DNA of 64,000 nt, from positions 1 through 64,000 of the forward strand of contig JAICPY010000011.1 of the NCBI GenBank assembly GCA_025929585.1, read 5' to 3'. Shown one piece after another: positions 19,689 through 28,712 of the stretch (the stretch's first letter is position 1; the number at the start of each line of letters is the position of its first letter). This DNA comes from Steroidobacter sp. GTDB taxonomy: Bacteria; Pseudomonadota; Gammaproteobacteria; Steroidobacterales; Steroidobacteraceae. The notes below the pieces were generated by a model. That model saw nothing but the letters and a program-made list of their open reading frames with translations. It searched no databases and was not told where the DNA came from. The position numbers and the translations under genes were made by a program.

Positions 19689-20294
19689 TTCCTCAACGCG
19701 TACGATTACCTGCACACCTTCGCGCTCGAGCCAAAGCCGATTTCGCCTGTGTAGCTCGTGATTCGCCTCAAACCGATTCAGGAACACCACAGTCGGCATT
19801 GGCGTTAGCGCGCGTAGACATAGACGTACTGAATTCAATGTGCCGAGTCCGGCGTCGGCAACCAAGATGACTTGGGTGGGTTTGAGTCGTGCGATCAGCT
19901 CGAGATTGTCGGCATCGTGAGCGATTGGTGAGCACAGACCGCCGGCCGTTTCGATCAAGGTGAGATCGGCATCGCTCGGCCATTGAGTTTCAGCCAAAAG
20001 ATCCTCTAGCTTGATTGCTGGTCGCCCTAGAACGTCGGCTGCCATCGGCGGCGCCATGGGAATTGCGTACCAGCGATGCGACGGGCACACCGTGTGCACA
20101 GGCTCGCCGGATGCCGCTGCTAATAGTTCCGCATCGGTAAGGCCTTCGCCTTCCGTATACGATTGCGCTGGCTTGCGCGCCGCAACTCGCCACCCGCGGC
20201 TTCGTGCATGCTCGATCAAACGCACGGCCGTCCATGTTTTGCCTATCTCTGTGCCGGTGCCGGCGATAGCGATGCGCCGAGAGCTCTCTCTCAT
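19671..20294 (-). CDS. bioD: Dethiobiotin synthetase
   Basis: BioD closes the ureido ring of dethiobiotin from diaminopelargonate, CO2 and ATP. The 207-residue protein has the P-loop GTGTEIGKTW at residues 11-20, the ARKPAQS segment, and ETAGGLCSPI for switch and substrate contacts. Family members usually show GTDTxVGKT, so Gly at the third position is a small deviation. The final residues come from heptamer element A2 and should not matter functionally. It is the last gene of bioA-bioF-bioD, 3 nt after bioF. Confidence 0.93.
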   Translation of the reverse strand: MRESSRRIAIAGTGTEIGKTWTAVRLIEHARSRGWRVAARKPAQSYTEGEGLTDAELLAAASGEPVHTVCPSHRWYAIPMAPPMAADVLGRPAIKLEDLLAETQWPSDADLTLIETAGGLCSPIAHDADNLELIARLKPTQVILVADAGLGTLNSVRLCLRALTPMPTVVFLNRFEANHELHRRNRLWLEREGVQVIVRVEEVTSDE

Positions 20295-20297
20295 GGC

Positions 20298-21422
20298 TCA
20301 CTCCGTGTTGACCGACACGTCTACAAGCGCATCACGCAACTTCGCGACCATCTCTGGCGTGTGCGCGGCCGAAAGCACGACTCGCAATCGCGATGTGCCA
20401 GGAGGAACCGTCGGAGGACGAATCGCCGGAACATACAAACCGCGCGCGAGCAACCCTGCCGATGCTCGTATCGCGGCGGACTCGCTTCCCAGAATGACAG
20501 GCACGATCGGGGAGTCGTGACCGGGGCGAATCTCATTCACGTAGCCACGCAATCGCGCGCGCAGTGCATCGCCTTCAGTACTGCAATACACACCCACTGC
20601 CGCCAGCGCCGCGCCGGCATCGGCTGGACTCAAGGCAGTCGTGAAGATGAACGTTCTGGCGCGATTCACCAGCAAGTCGATCAGCGATCGAGTACCGGCC
20701 ACCCAGCCTCCGAGCGCGCCGAGCGTCTTCGACAGTGTTCCAATACGCACATAGCCCGAATAGCTCGAATGCGGCATCGAGCTCAGCACCGCATGCGCTT
20801 CATCGACGATGAGTAATGCATCTTGCTCGATGCACAACTTCTGCAATTCGAGAACAGGTGCTGCATCGCCATCCATGGAAAAGACGGCTTCGGTGACGAC
20901 GATTTTCGGTCCTTGTATCGCATCCACGAGAGAAGCCAAATGCTCGACATCGTTGTGCCGAAATACCACCTTGCGTGCCTTGGCTAGCCGACATCCGTCG
21001 ATCAGCGAGGCGTGATTCAACTCGTCGCTGAAGATCGTCGCGTTCTCGTGACCGAGCACTTGCAAGACACCGAGGTTCGCGGCGTACCCTGTCGGAAAGA
21101 CGAGCGCGCACTCGGTGCCCTTCCATCGAGCGATTGCGTGCTCCAATTCGTGATGCAGCGTACGCGTGCCAGTGACCAATCTCGAAGCACTCGAGCCGCC
21201 ACCCCATCGCTCGACGGCATCAATCGCAGCGCTGCGAACTGCAGGGTGGCCGGCAAGACCTAGATAATCATTGGACGCGAAGTTCAACAACTCGCGATCT
21301 GCGACTCGACCTGAAGCTCCCTCGCCATCGAATGCAACGGTTTGACGCCAGCGATTCGACTCGCGCACGGCGTTGAGCTGTGCGTCGATCCATTCTTCCC
21401 AATTATCCACAGACCACTTCAT
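20298..21422 (-). CDS. bioF: 8-amino-7-oxononanoate synthase
   Basis: BioF is a PLP enzyme that condenses pimeloyl-ACP/CoA with alanine. The 374 residues contain the fold-type-I motifs FASNDYLGL near residue 47, the DELNHAS region, DEAHAVL with the PLP-nitrogen Asp, and the Schiff-base Lys in GTLSKTLGALGG. Its start overlaps bioA by 20 bp, indicating coupling. No bioC, bioH or bioB lies in the window. Confidence 0.94.
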   Translation of the reverse strand: MKWSVDNWEEWIDAQLNAVRESNRWRQTVAFDGEGASGRVADRELLNFASNDYLGLAGHPAVRSAAIDAVERWGGGSSASRLVTGTRTLHHELEHAIARWKGTECALVFPTGYAANLGVLQVLGHENATIFSDELNHASLIDGCRLAKARKVVFRHNDVEHLASLVDAIQGPKIVVTEAVFSMDGDAAPVLELQKLCIEQDALLIVDEAHAVLSSMPHSSYSGYVRIGTLSKTLGALGGWVAGTRSLIDLLVNRARTFIFTTALSPADAGAALAAVGVYCSTEGDALRARLRGYVNEIRPGHDSPIVPVILGSESAAIRASAGLLARGLYVPAIRPPTVPPGTSRLRVVLSAAHTPEMVAKLRDALVDVSVNTE

Positions 21423-22707
21423 CCAAGGACGCGCTCAACGCAGCGACGATGCGCTCGATCTCATCCGCGGTGGTCGTCAACGGGGGCACAAGAATGATGT
21501 TAGCGCCGAGCGAGCGTGCAAGCACACCGCGCCGAACCATCGCTGCGCAGGTTCGGCGTGCAAGGCGACGCTCACTGGAATCCTCCGCAAGCTCGATCGC
21601 TGCCATCAAACCGAAGCCTCTGACATCGTGCACGCCGGCTCTGCTACGCACGCGTTCATCCAGTAAGCGCTTGAGCTGATCCGCTCTTGCTCGCACGTTG
21701 TCGAGCACGTTCCACCGCTCGAACAACTCCAAATGACGTAAGGCAACGGCCGCCGCCAACGCGTTACCGCCATAGGAATGGCCGTGATAGAACGTGCGCT
21801 CGCCGAGATCCGGCCCAAGAAAAGCTTCATACACGCGCTGATTTGCGACGGTCGCCGACATGGGCAGATAGCCACCGGTGATGCCCTTTCCCAGACACAG
21901 CAGATCCGGCCGCAGTGCGCACTGTTCGGATGCGAACAATGTTCCGGTGCGACCGAAGCCCGTCGCGACCTCATCGCAAATCAACAGAACGCCGCTTTCG
22001 CGACAAGCATCCTGTAGCTGTGCGAATTTCGTGGGATCGGCGATGAGCATTCCGGCCGCTCCCTGCACGAGCGGTTCCACAACTACCGCAGCGAGATGCT
22101 GAGCATGCTCTTGAACCATCTCGGAAGCGACACGCAATGCATCGGGATTGCTGAACGACGGTGCTCGCAACACACTGAAACGCAGCGGATCGAAAATCTC
22201 CGTGCCGAATCCTCCGCCTCCCAACGATAAACCGCCGATGGTATCCCCGTGATAGGCATCGCCAAAGGCCAAATACGTCTTGCGATCACGTTGACCTGAA
22301 TTCGTCCAATACTGGAAGGCTATCTTGAGCGCTTGTTCGACGGCCGCCGCGCCATCGGAGGCAAACACGAAATGCGGATTGTCCACCGGGACCTTCTTGG
22401 CGAGCGCTTCGGCAAGTTCGATGACGATGCTGTTGCCGTTGCCCAACAGTGTGGAATGCGCAATGCGATCCAGTTGCTCGCGTACGGCATCGTCAAGCTC
22501 GGGAATGTGATGGCCCAGCGTGCACAGCCATAACGATGAAATCGCATCCAGATACCGACGGCCGTCTACATCGATCAGCTCACGGCCTTCGGCGCGCTCG
22601 ACGATGACGGGTGCATTGTCGACATAGCAGGACATCTGCGTGAAGCCGTGCCACACAACCGCGGCGTCGCGCTGCGGCCAGGATTTACGATCAGCGACAT
22701 TGGACAT
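21403..22707 (-). CDS. bioA: Adenosylmethionine-8-amino-7-oxononanoate aminotransferase
   Basis: BioA transfers an amino group from S-adenosylmethionine to KAPA to give DAPA. The 434-residue class-III aminotransferase shows VWHGFTQM near the start, the SSLWLCTLGHH region, DGAAAVEQALK, the DEVATGFGRTG motif and the PLP Lys in CLGKGITGGYLP. I take the ATG at 22707. A GTG at 22722 would add five residues. A GC-rich inverted repeat lies just upstream, between metX and bioA. I looked for a BirA-type operator and did not find one. Confidence 0.93.
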   Translation of the reverse strand: MSNVADRKSWPQRDAAVVWHGFTQMSCYVDNAPVIVERAEGRELIDVDGRRYLDAISSLWLCTLGHHIPELDDAVREQLDRIAHSTLLGNGNSIVIELAEALAKKVPVDNPHFVFASDGAAAVEQALKIAFQYWTNSGQRDRKTYLAFGDAYHGDTIGGLSLGGGGFGTEIFDPLRFSVLRAPSFSNPDALRVASEMVQEHAQHLAAVVVEPLVQGAAGMLIADPTKFAQLQDACRESGVLLICDEVATGFGRTGTLFASEQCALRPDLLCLGKGITGGYLPMSATVANQRVYEAFLGPDLGERTFYHGHSYGGNALAAAVALRHLELFERWNVLDNVRARADQLKRLLDERVRSRAGVHDVRGFGLMAAIELAEDSSERRLARRTCAAMVRRGVLARSLGANIILVPPLTTTADEIERIVAALSASLDEVVCG

Positions 22708-22754
22708 AGGCGGGATCTTCACTTGCGGCGACCCGGTTGCCGCCGAGAGGAATC

Positions 22755-23846
22755 TTATTTCAAGAAGTCGGAGAGGATCGGTCGAAAGCGATCCATATCG
22801 ACTAGGAACGAATCGTGACCTTGAAGTGAATCGAGCCTCGCCAAAGTAACGTCGCGGCCATCGGCTTTCAGCCCCTCGGCCAGCTCCACTTGCTGCTCAA
22901 TCGGAAACAACAGGTCGGTTTCCACGCCGATCACCAATGCCCGCTTCACCGTAAAGCGACGCAGCGCTTCAGCAACTGAGCCGCCGTGATCGGCAAGATC
23001 GAACAGATCCATTGCGCGTGAAAGATAAAGGTAACAGTTTGGATCGAACTGTCCGGTGAATTTCGCCGCATGATTCTCGAGGTAGGATTCGACCTCGAAG
23101 TCGATGCCGAAGGGGTCGCCCGGTTTGCGTTCGGCATCCGCTCTTTCTCTGCCGAAGCGAAGCGCCCACTCTTTGGCAGAACGATAGGTAATCATTCCGA
23201 GCTTACGTGCCAGGCGCATCCCCGACACTGGGATGGAATCCTCCTCGTAGTTGCCCTCCTGCCATTGAGGATCGCGACGAATGATTTCCCGCTGGAGCGA
23301 GCGCAGCGCTATCGCAAATGGCGAGGAACGTGCGGAGGCGGAGATCGAGATCAAATTGCGCGCGGCATTCGGGAACAGCGCGCTGAAAGCCAGCACTGTC
23401 ATACCGCCGAGCGAAGGCCCCACGACGGCAGCAAGCTCGCGAACGCCTAAAGACTGCGTAACCTCATAGCCAGCGCGCGCAATGTCCTCGACCGTCAGAA
23501 CAGGAAAGGTGAGGCGATAGGGTTTGCCGGTGCCGGGATTGATCGAGGCGGGCGAAGTCGAGCCGAATGGACTGCCGAGAGAATTCACGCAGATCACAAA
23601 GTAGCGGCGAGTGTCGATCGGCCGACCTGGACCGATCATGTCTTCCCACCAGCCTGGCGAAGGATCTTCGGTGGATGAGGCTGCGTGCGCAGAGGGCGAC
23701 AAGCCGGTGAAGATCAGAATCGCATTGTCGTAACAGAACGCCAGATCACCCCAGGTCTCATAGGCGATCTCCACTCCATGCAAAGCACCGCCTCGCCGCA
23801 TCTCGAAGGGCCGGTCGAGCTTCAGGGTTTTGCGGGCGGAAGGCAT
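22755..23846 (-). CDS. metX: Homoserine (or serine) O-acyltransferase, MetX family
   Basis: This is a 363-residue alpha/beta-hydrolase-fold acyltransferase. The nucleophile elbow is GPSLGGM (Ser), the Asp is in VETDLLFP and the His in QGHDSFLVD. ASINPGTGKPY and FPVLTVEDI match the MetX family. In many gammaproteobacteria MetX-type enzymes use succinyl-CoA and some xanthomonad-group members acylate serine rather than homoserine (established knowledge from family studies). Which applies here is undetermined. It sits between der and bioA on the same strand, 48 nt from bioA. Confidence 0.88.
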   Translation of the reverse strand: MPSARKTLKLDRPFEMRRGGALHGVEIAYETWGDLAFCYDNAILIFTGLSPSAHAASSTEDPSPGWWEDMIGPGRPIDTRRYFVICVNSLGSPFGSTSPASINPGTGKPYRLTFPVLTVEDIARAGYEVTQSLGVRELAAVVGPSLGGMTVLAFSALFPNAARNLISISASARSSPFAIALRSLQREIIRRDPQWQEGNYEEDSIPVSGMRLARKLGMITYRSAKEWALRFGRERADAERKPGDPFGIDFEVESYLENHAAKFTGQFDPNCYLYLSRAMDLFDLADHGGSVAEALRRFTVKRALVIGVETDLLFPIEQQVELAEGLKADGRDVTLARLDSLQGHDSFLVDMDRFRPILSDFLK

Positions 23847-23852
23847 TGGAAA

Positions 23853-24017
23853 GCGGGTCGTGATTCGCGGGTCGCGGGTAGTCAGATCAGATTCGATTGT
23901 ACGGTTTATTCGAAACCAACGAGAGAACTAGGTGTTTCCTTGAAAGAACGCTTCGTTCTGGTGCCATTGCGCAAATTCGCTTCTTGCTACCCGCGAGTCA
24001 CGAATCACGAATCACTA
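23853..24017. repeat. Inverted heptamer array I (GCGGGTC / GATTCGC)
   Basis: The left arm (23853-23887) reads GCGGGTC GTGATTC GCGGGTC GCGGGTA GTCAGAT. The right arm (23987-24015) reads CTACCCG CGAGTCA CGAATCA CGAATCA C. The centre of about 100 bp is unique. It fills the der-metX gap and its last bases form the der stop codon. Confidence 0.85.
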
Positions 24018-25406
24018 ATGTCCCTTCTTCACCCTCTTCAGCATTCGCCGGCGGCTGCGCACTTGCCTGGGTGTTAGGGGATTTCGCTTGTCCTTGAAGG
24101 GATTTTCATCGGATCGAAACTCGACGCGAACGGGGGTGCCTTCGAGCTTGAAGTTCTTGCGGAATACGTTCGATAGATAACGTCTGTAGGCATCCGGAAC
24201 GTGCTGCACTTGGTTGCCATGTACGACGATGATCGGCGGGTTGCGGCCGCCTTGATGCGCATAGCGCAGTTTGATCCGCCGGCCGCGCACCAGGGGCGGT
24301 TGATGTTGCTGGATCGCCGTCTCGAGCACACGAGTGAGCTCGGGTGTCGGCATCTCGCACATCGATGCGTCATAGGCATTGCCGACGGCTCTGATGAGCT
24401 CGCCGACGCCGGTGCCATGCAAAGCCGAGATGAAGTGGATGGGCGCGAAATCCAGGAATGGCAAGCGCAAGTCCAAGCCGGTCCGGATTTCATTGCGCTT
24501 GTCGGTTGGAATGCCATCCCATTTGTTCACCGCGATCAGTAACGCACGGCCACGTTCGGCAACCAGGCCGAATAGGCTCGCATCTTGTTCGGCGACGGTG
24601 TCGTGCGCATCGATCACGCCAATCACCACGTTTGCAGAATCGATCGCCTGCAGTGCTTTGATGACACTGAACTTCTCGATCGTCTCTTCGACGCGCGCCC
24701 TGCGACGTACACCCGCCGTATCGATTAGCGTGTAGTGCCGACCTTCGCGCTCGAAGGGTACGAATACCGCATCGCGCGTCGTGCCTGGCTGATCGAACGC
24801 GATCAATCTTTCCTCGCCGAGCAGCCGATTGATTAGCGTGGACTTGCCGACGTTCGGTCTGCCGATCACCGCCACACGAATGTTCTCCTCACCTGATGAG
24901 GAGGGCTCAGGGGTGACTTCGATACCCGCGAGCGCAAGCTCCATCAGCGGGCGAATGCCATCACCGTGCGCCGATGAGATTGCTTGCGGCTCACCCAGGC
25001 CTAATCGATAGAAGTCGGCGGTTGCAGTCGACTCATCCAGCCCTTCAGCTTTGTTTGCAACCAGAACGACGCTTTTGCCCAGCTTGCGCAGTGTCTGCGC
25101 AACGAAATGATCGGAAGGTGTCAATCCTTCGCGAGTGTCGACCATGAATAGCACGCGATCCGCTTCCTCGATCGCACGCAGTGTCTGCTGCGCCATCAAG
25201 ACTTCGATGGCGTCGGCTTCGGCGACCAGACCGCCCGTGTCGACGACGAGATACGGAATCGGGCCGATTTTCCCGAATCCGTACTTACGATCGCGCGTCA
25301 GTCCAGGAAGATCGGCGACGAGCGCATCGCGCGTCCCTGTCAAAACGTTGAACAGAGTCGATTTGCCAACGTTTGGGCGCCCTACGAGGGCAATGACAGG
25401 CAGCAT
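24015..25406 (-). CDS. der: GTPase Der (EngA), ribosome assembly
   Basis: Der is a double-GTPase needed for maturation of the 50S subunit. The 463-residue protein has two G domains, each with a [10 protein letters not shown]-loop (near residues 8 and 185), the DTGG and DTAG switch-II motifs, the NKAE and NKWD guanine-specificity motifs, and a C-terminal KH-like domain rich in Arg/Lys. The stop codon TAG lies at the edge of heptamer element I. It is co-directional with bamB, 24 nt downstream of it. Confidence 0.97.
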   Translation of the reverse strand: MLPVIALVGRPNVGKSTLFNVLTGTRDALVADLPGLTRDRKYGFGKIGPIPYLVVDTGGLVAEADAIEVLMAQQTLRAIEEADRVLFMVDTREGLTPSDHFVAQTLRKLGKSVVLVANKAEGLDESTATADFYRLGLGEPQAISSAHGDGIRPLMELALAGIEVTPEPSSSGEENIRVAVIGRPNVGKSTLINRLLGEERLIAFDQPGTTRDAVFVPFEREGRHYTLIDTAGVRRRARVEETIEKFSVIKALQAIDSANVVIGVIDAHDTVAEQDASLFGLVAERGRALLIAVNKWDGIPTDKRNEIRTGLDLRLPFLDFAPIHFISALHGTGVGELIRAVGNAYDASMCEMPTPELTRVLETAIQQHQPPLVRGRRIKLRYAHQGGRNPPIIVVHGNQVQHVPDAYRRYLSNVFRKNFKLEGTPVRVEFRSDENPFKDKRNPLTPRQVRSRRRMLKRVKKGH

Positions 25407-25430
25407 GCGGCAATGGAGTCCTCAGTAAGC

Positions 25431-26648
25431 TCAGGGCTGTTCGGACTGGCTGGCTTCTGCGACCTGCGGCTCAGCGATGCGGCTCTTGAAAGCGACTAGC
25501 GCGCCGGAATCGGTCTGCAGAAACACGCCCGCATCGGATGTAACAGGAGCATTCGTGACTCGATCGCCATCGGTTTTGTGGCGCGCAACGATCTCGCCCG
25601 AGCTCTTGTCGAGCCAATGCACGAAGCCTTCGAAATCTGCAACCACGAGCGCATCCCCATCAACCGCAGGAGCCGTCAGACCGCGGTACTTCAACGCATC
25701 CTGTTCCCATTGAACGGCGCCGTCGACTCGACGCATCGACATGACCACGCCATCGGAGGTCGTCAGATAGATGTTGGCATCATCTAGCGCAAAGCCTCGA
25801 TAGCTCGATGCGTCTCGAGCCCACCAGATTTGGCCGGAATCCAGCGCGAGCATGGCGATGCGCCCCTGGAATCCAACGACGAATACATCGCTTCCGGAAA
25901 CGCGGGCGGGTGCATCGATGTCGGCCAAGCGCTCTAGCTCGGTTCGTCCACTCGGTGCGTTCACGACCGTATCCCACAGCACCTCGCCACTGCGTGGATC
26001 GAGCGCTAACACCCTGCCATTATCGAATCCCGCAACGATGCGATCGCCGGCGTGAACCGGCGGCGCAGTGCCACGAAGAGTCAATCTCGGCACCGATTCA
26101 TCGACGTTCCATCGATTTGCGCCATCGGTCAGGGACAGGGCTTCGAGGTGTCCATCCACAGTTCGTATGATGACGAGATCACCGACGATCAGAGGCCGGG
26201 CGAGAATCTCGCTGCCGATCGAACGGCGCCATAACTCCGTTCCCTTGGCTGAGTCCAACGCGACTACATCGCCGTCGCTGGAACCGACAACGAGTATCGA
26301 TCCGCTGACTTCGGGACCGGCCGACAGCGGCAGCTTAGTCTTGACTGTCCAGCGTCTTTTCCCGTTTGCCGCGGACAATGCAGTGATCTCGCCTTGATGA
26401 GAGGCCGCGTAGAGAACATCGTCGACAACGATCGGGCGAAGTGCGAGCCGCAAGTGCTGAGCATCGCCGCCTAAACCCGTGGACCACAGCCGCGCGACCT
26501 TCCGCGTGGGTTTGATATCGACCAGCTCCGCGGGTTTCTCCTGGATCTCATCTTTACTGCAACCGGTGACGAGCGCAAACACGCCCAAGAGCGCGCTAAC
26601 CAATGCGAGCCGTATTGTTCGTGCAGCGGTGCCGATCGGTCCGGTCAT
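25431..26648 (-). CDS. bamB: Outer-membrane assembly lipoprotein BamB
   Basis: BamB is a lipoprotein of the beta-barrel assembly machine. The 405 residues begin with a lipoprotein signal (lipobox LVTGC, Cys30), followed by an eight-bladed PQQ-like propeller with repeated WSAD/WNVD/WDT-type blade ends and VLALDPRSGE. Its ATG overlaps the yfgM stop (ATGA), and the order yfgM-bamB-der is conserved across gammaproteobacteria. Confidence 0.95.
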   Translation of the reverse strand: MTGPIGTAARTIRLALVSALLGVFALVTGCSKDEIQEKPAELVDIKPTRKVARLWSTGLGGDAQHLRLALRPIVVDDVLYAASHQGEITALSAANGKRRWTVKTKLPLSAGPEVSGSILVVGSSDGDVVALDSAKGTELWRRSIGSEILARPLIVGDLVIIRTVDGHLEALSLTDGANRWNVDESVPRLTLRGTAPPVHAGDRIVAGFDNGRVLALDPRSGEVLWDTVVNAPSGRTELERLADIDAPARVSGSDVFVVGFQGRIAMLALDSGQIWWARDASSYRGFALDDANIYLTTSDGVVMSMRRVDGAVQWEQDALKYRGLTAPAVDGDALVVADFEGFVHWLDKSSGEIVARHKTDGDRVTNAPVTSDAGVFLQTDSGALVAFKSRIAEPQVAEASQSEQP

Positions 26649-27316
26649 GGTTGCCCCTGCGTTGCCGAATCGGGTGTCTTGGCGGTGTCGCCGCCGCCAA
26701 CCTGCTGCAACTTCATCTCCAGCATCGAACGATCGATCTGCGCATCGGCGTCCGCAGTGAGCGCAGCGGCATATTCAGCACGCGCGGCCTCACTATCGCC
26801 CTTCGCGAGCAGCGCATCGCCGCGAATCTCGCGGACTTGCGGAGCAAATGCCCCCGCTTCTTCCGGATCGAGCAATGCGATCGCTTCATCATGCTTGCCC
26901 TGCTGGATCAACACGCGGGCGAGGCGCTGACGCGCGATCTGAGCGAGCTCCTCATCGTCAGCCGAATCGATCACAGCACGCAACTGTGTAGCCGCCTCCT
27001 CGTACCGATTCGCTTCGACGTGGTTTTTCGCTTGCAGCAAGCGAGCCTGCAACGTGTAGGGCGATGAAGGGAACTCGGCACTTAGACGATCGAATGCCGA
27101 GGTCGCCTTCTGCGCATCCGCAGCCGAAGTCTGGTATTCCTCATACAACGCCGATGCCTGCTCGGCTTGACGGGTCGTATGCGACTGCCAGAAGCGCCAG
27201 CCCACCAACAAAACGACACCGAGCACGATGCCGCCGATGATCCAGCGCCAGTTTTCGCGCCACCAGTTACGCAGCGCCTCTTCTTGTTCGCGATCCGATG
27301 AGTAGTCGTCGACCAT
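26645..27316 (-). CDS. yfgM: Inner-membrane TPR protein YfgM (SecYEG/periplasmic chaperone ancillary factor)
   Basis: This 223-residue bitopic protein has a short cytoplasmic N-terminus with several acidic residues, one membrane segment (about residues 24-43, IIGGIVLGVVLLVGW) and a periplasmic TPR domain. E. coli YfgM associates with SecYEG and PpiD (family knowledge). The position between hisS and bamB matches E. coli. Confidence 0.9.
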   Translation of the reverse strand: MVDDYSSDREQEEALRNWWRENWRWIIGGIVLGVVLLVGWRFWQSHTTRQAEQASALYEEYQTSAADAQKATSAFDRLSAEFPSSPYTLQARLLQAKNHVEANRYEEAATQLRAVIDSADDEELAQIARQRLARVLIQQGKHDEAIALLDPEEAGAFAPQVREIRGDALLAKGDSEAARAEYAAALTADADAQIDRSMLEMKLQQVGGGDTAKTPDSATQGQP

Positions 27317-27322
27317 GGCTCA

Positions 27323-27360
27323 GTGATGTAAGTATGAAGGTGATAAAAGTAATGTGTCAG
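27323..27360. repeat. One-armed short-unit array G2 (GTGATGTAA-like)
   Basis: GTGATGTAA GTATGAAG GTGATAAAA GTAATG is followed by TGTCAGAAG, the inner-edge motif seen in other elements. No reverse-complement arm is present in the 50-bp hisS-yfgM gap. It is probably a decayed or half-formed relative of element G1 at 58914. Confidence 0.6.
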
Positions 27361-27365
27361 AAGCG

Positions 27366-28703
27366 CTAGGCTTGGTTGAGCTTCGACTTGAGAATTCTGG
27401 CGATGTCGCTCCATGGAACTTCCGATTGCGGCGCCTCGACTCGCAGCGACTTCAGACCGATGACTTGCTTGTCGGTTTCAGAGTCGCCGAGCACTAGCGC
27501 AAATTGCGCACCGCTGTTGTCCGCGCGCTTTAATTGCGATTTGAAACTGCCTGCTCCGCAATTCGTTTCGATGTGCATTCGAGGTAGCTCATCCCGCAGT
27601 CTCTCCGCCAACATCAAACCAGCGGCTTCGGCCCGCTCGCCTGCAATCACGAGATAGACATCCGGCACGGCATCCGGGGTTTGCCCTTTCTGCACCTTGA
27701 GCAGCTCAACGAGCCGCTCCTGCCCTAAAGCCCAACCCACGGCCGGCGTGCTCTTACCGCCCAATTGGGCCACCAGTCCATCGTAGCGTCCCCCAGAACA
27801 GACAGCGCCCTGGGAGCCAAGTTCGCTCGTGACCCATTCGAAAACGGTGTGCGTGTAGTAGTCCAAGCCCCGAACCAGGCGAGGATTGACCACGTAGCGA
27901 ATTCCGACGGCATCCAAATGCTTGCACAAGCCGTCGAAATGCCGGCGCGAAGGAACGTCGAGATACTCGGTGAGCACCGGTGCTGCGGCGATCAGGCCTT
28001 GCAGATCCGGGTTTTTGCTATCCAGGATGCGCAGCGGATTACCTTCCAAGCGCTTCAAGCTATCCGGGTCCAATCGCGATTTATGCGCCGAGAAATAATT
28101 GACCAGTTGTTCGCGATACGCGCGGCGGGATTCCGGGGTCCCCAAGGAATTCAGATTCAATTCCACTCGCTCGACGCCGAGGCGATTCAGTAACCGCGCG
28201 CTCAGCATGATCAATTCCGCGTCGATGTCGGGCCCAGCGAAGCCGAACGCTTCGACGTCGATCTGGTAGAACTGACGAAAGCGGCCGCGTTGCGGTTTCT
28301 CGTGGCGAAACATCGGGCCCGAGCACCAGACACGCTGACGTTGATTGTGTAGCAATCCATTCGAGATCATCGCTCGCACGATTCCGGCTGTGGCTTCTGG
28401 CCGCAGCGTCAGCGAATCGCCGCCCGGATCTTCGAACGTGAACATCTCTTTCTGCACGATGTCGGTGAACTCACCGATCGAGCGCTTGAACAAGGCCGTG
28501 TGCTCCACGATCGGAACACGAATCTCGCGGTAAGCGTACGCAGCGAACAACTCACGAGCGATGCCCTCCAGCCGATGCCAAGCGGCAATCTCACTCGGCA
28601 GCACGTCGTTCATGCCGCGGGGAGGCTGGATTTGTAGGGGTGCCGGCGTGTCCAAGTCGTCGCTCTTCAAAGTCGCTTCACAGTACTGGGCGGGGGTGAT
28701 CAA
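27366..28703 (-). CDS. hisS: Histidyl-tRNA synthetase
   Basis: HisS charges tRNA-His. The 445-residue class-II synthetase shows RGMNDVLP near the start, motif 2 with RHEKPQRGRFRQFYQID, the histidine-specific RGLDYYTHTVFEW and motif 3 in GWALGQERL, followed by the anticodon-binding domain. No ATG occurs before the Met of RGMNDV, so translation must start at TTG 28703 or a later in-frame TTG. I keep 28703. In E. coli ispG lies between rodZ and hisS; here rodZ ends 10 nt upstream. Confidence 0.95.
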   Translation of the reverse strand: MITPAQYCEATLKSDDLDTPAPLQIQPPRGMNDVLPSEIAAWHRLEGIARELFAAYAYREIRVPIVEHTALFKRSIGEFTDIVQKEMFTFEDPGGDSLTLRPEATAGIVRAMISNGLLHNQRQRVWCSGPMFRHEKPQRGRFRQFYQIDVEAFGFAGPDIDAELIMLSARLLNRLGVERVELNLNSLGTPESRRAYREQLVNYFSAHKSRLDPDSLKRLEGNPLRILDSKNPDLQGLIAAAPVLTEYLDVPSRRHFDGLCKHLDAVGIRYVVNPRLVRGLDYYTHTVFEWVTSELGSQGAVCSGGRYDGLVAQLGGKSTPAVGWALGQERLVELLKVQKGQTPDAVPDVYLVIAGERAEAAGLMLAERLRDELPRMHIETNCGAGSFKSQLKRADNSGAQFALVLGDSETDKQVIGLKSLRVEAPQSEVPWSDIARILKSKLNQA

Positions 28704-28712
28704 GGGTCCGCA

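Noticed and set aside
22708-22754. BirA operator or SAM riboswitch near bioA and metX
   Set aside because: No TTGTAAACC-type palindrome near bioA, and the 168 bp before metX hold only heptamer element I.
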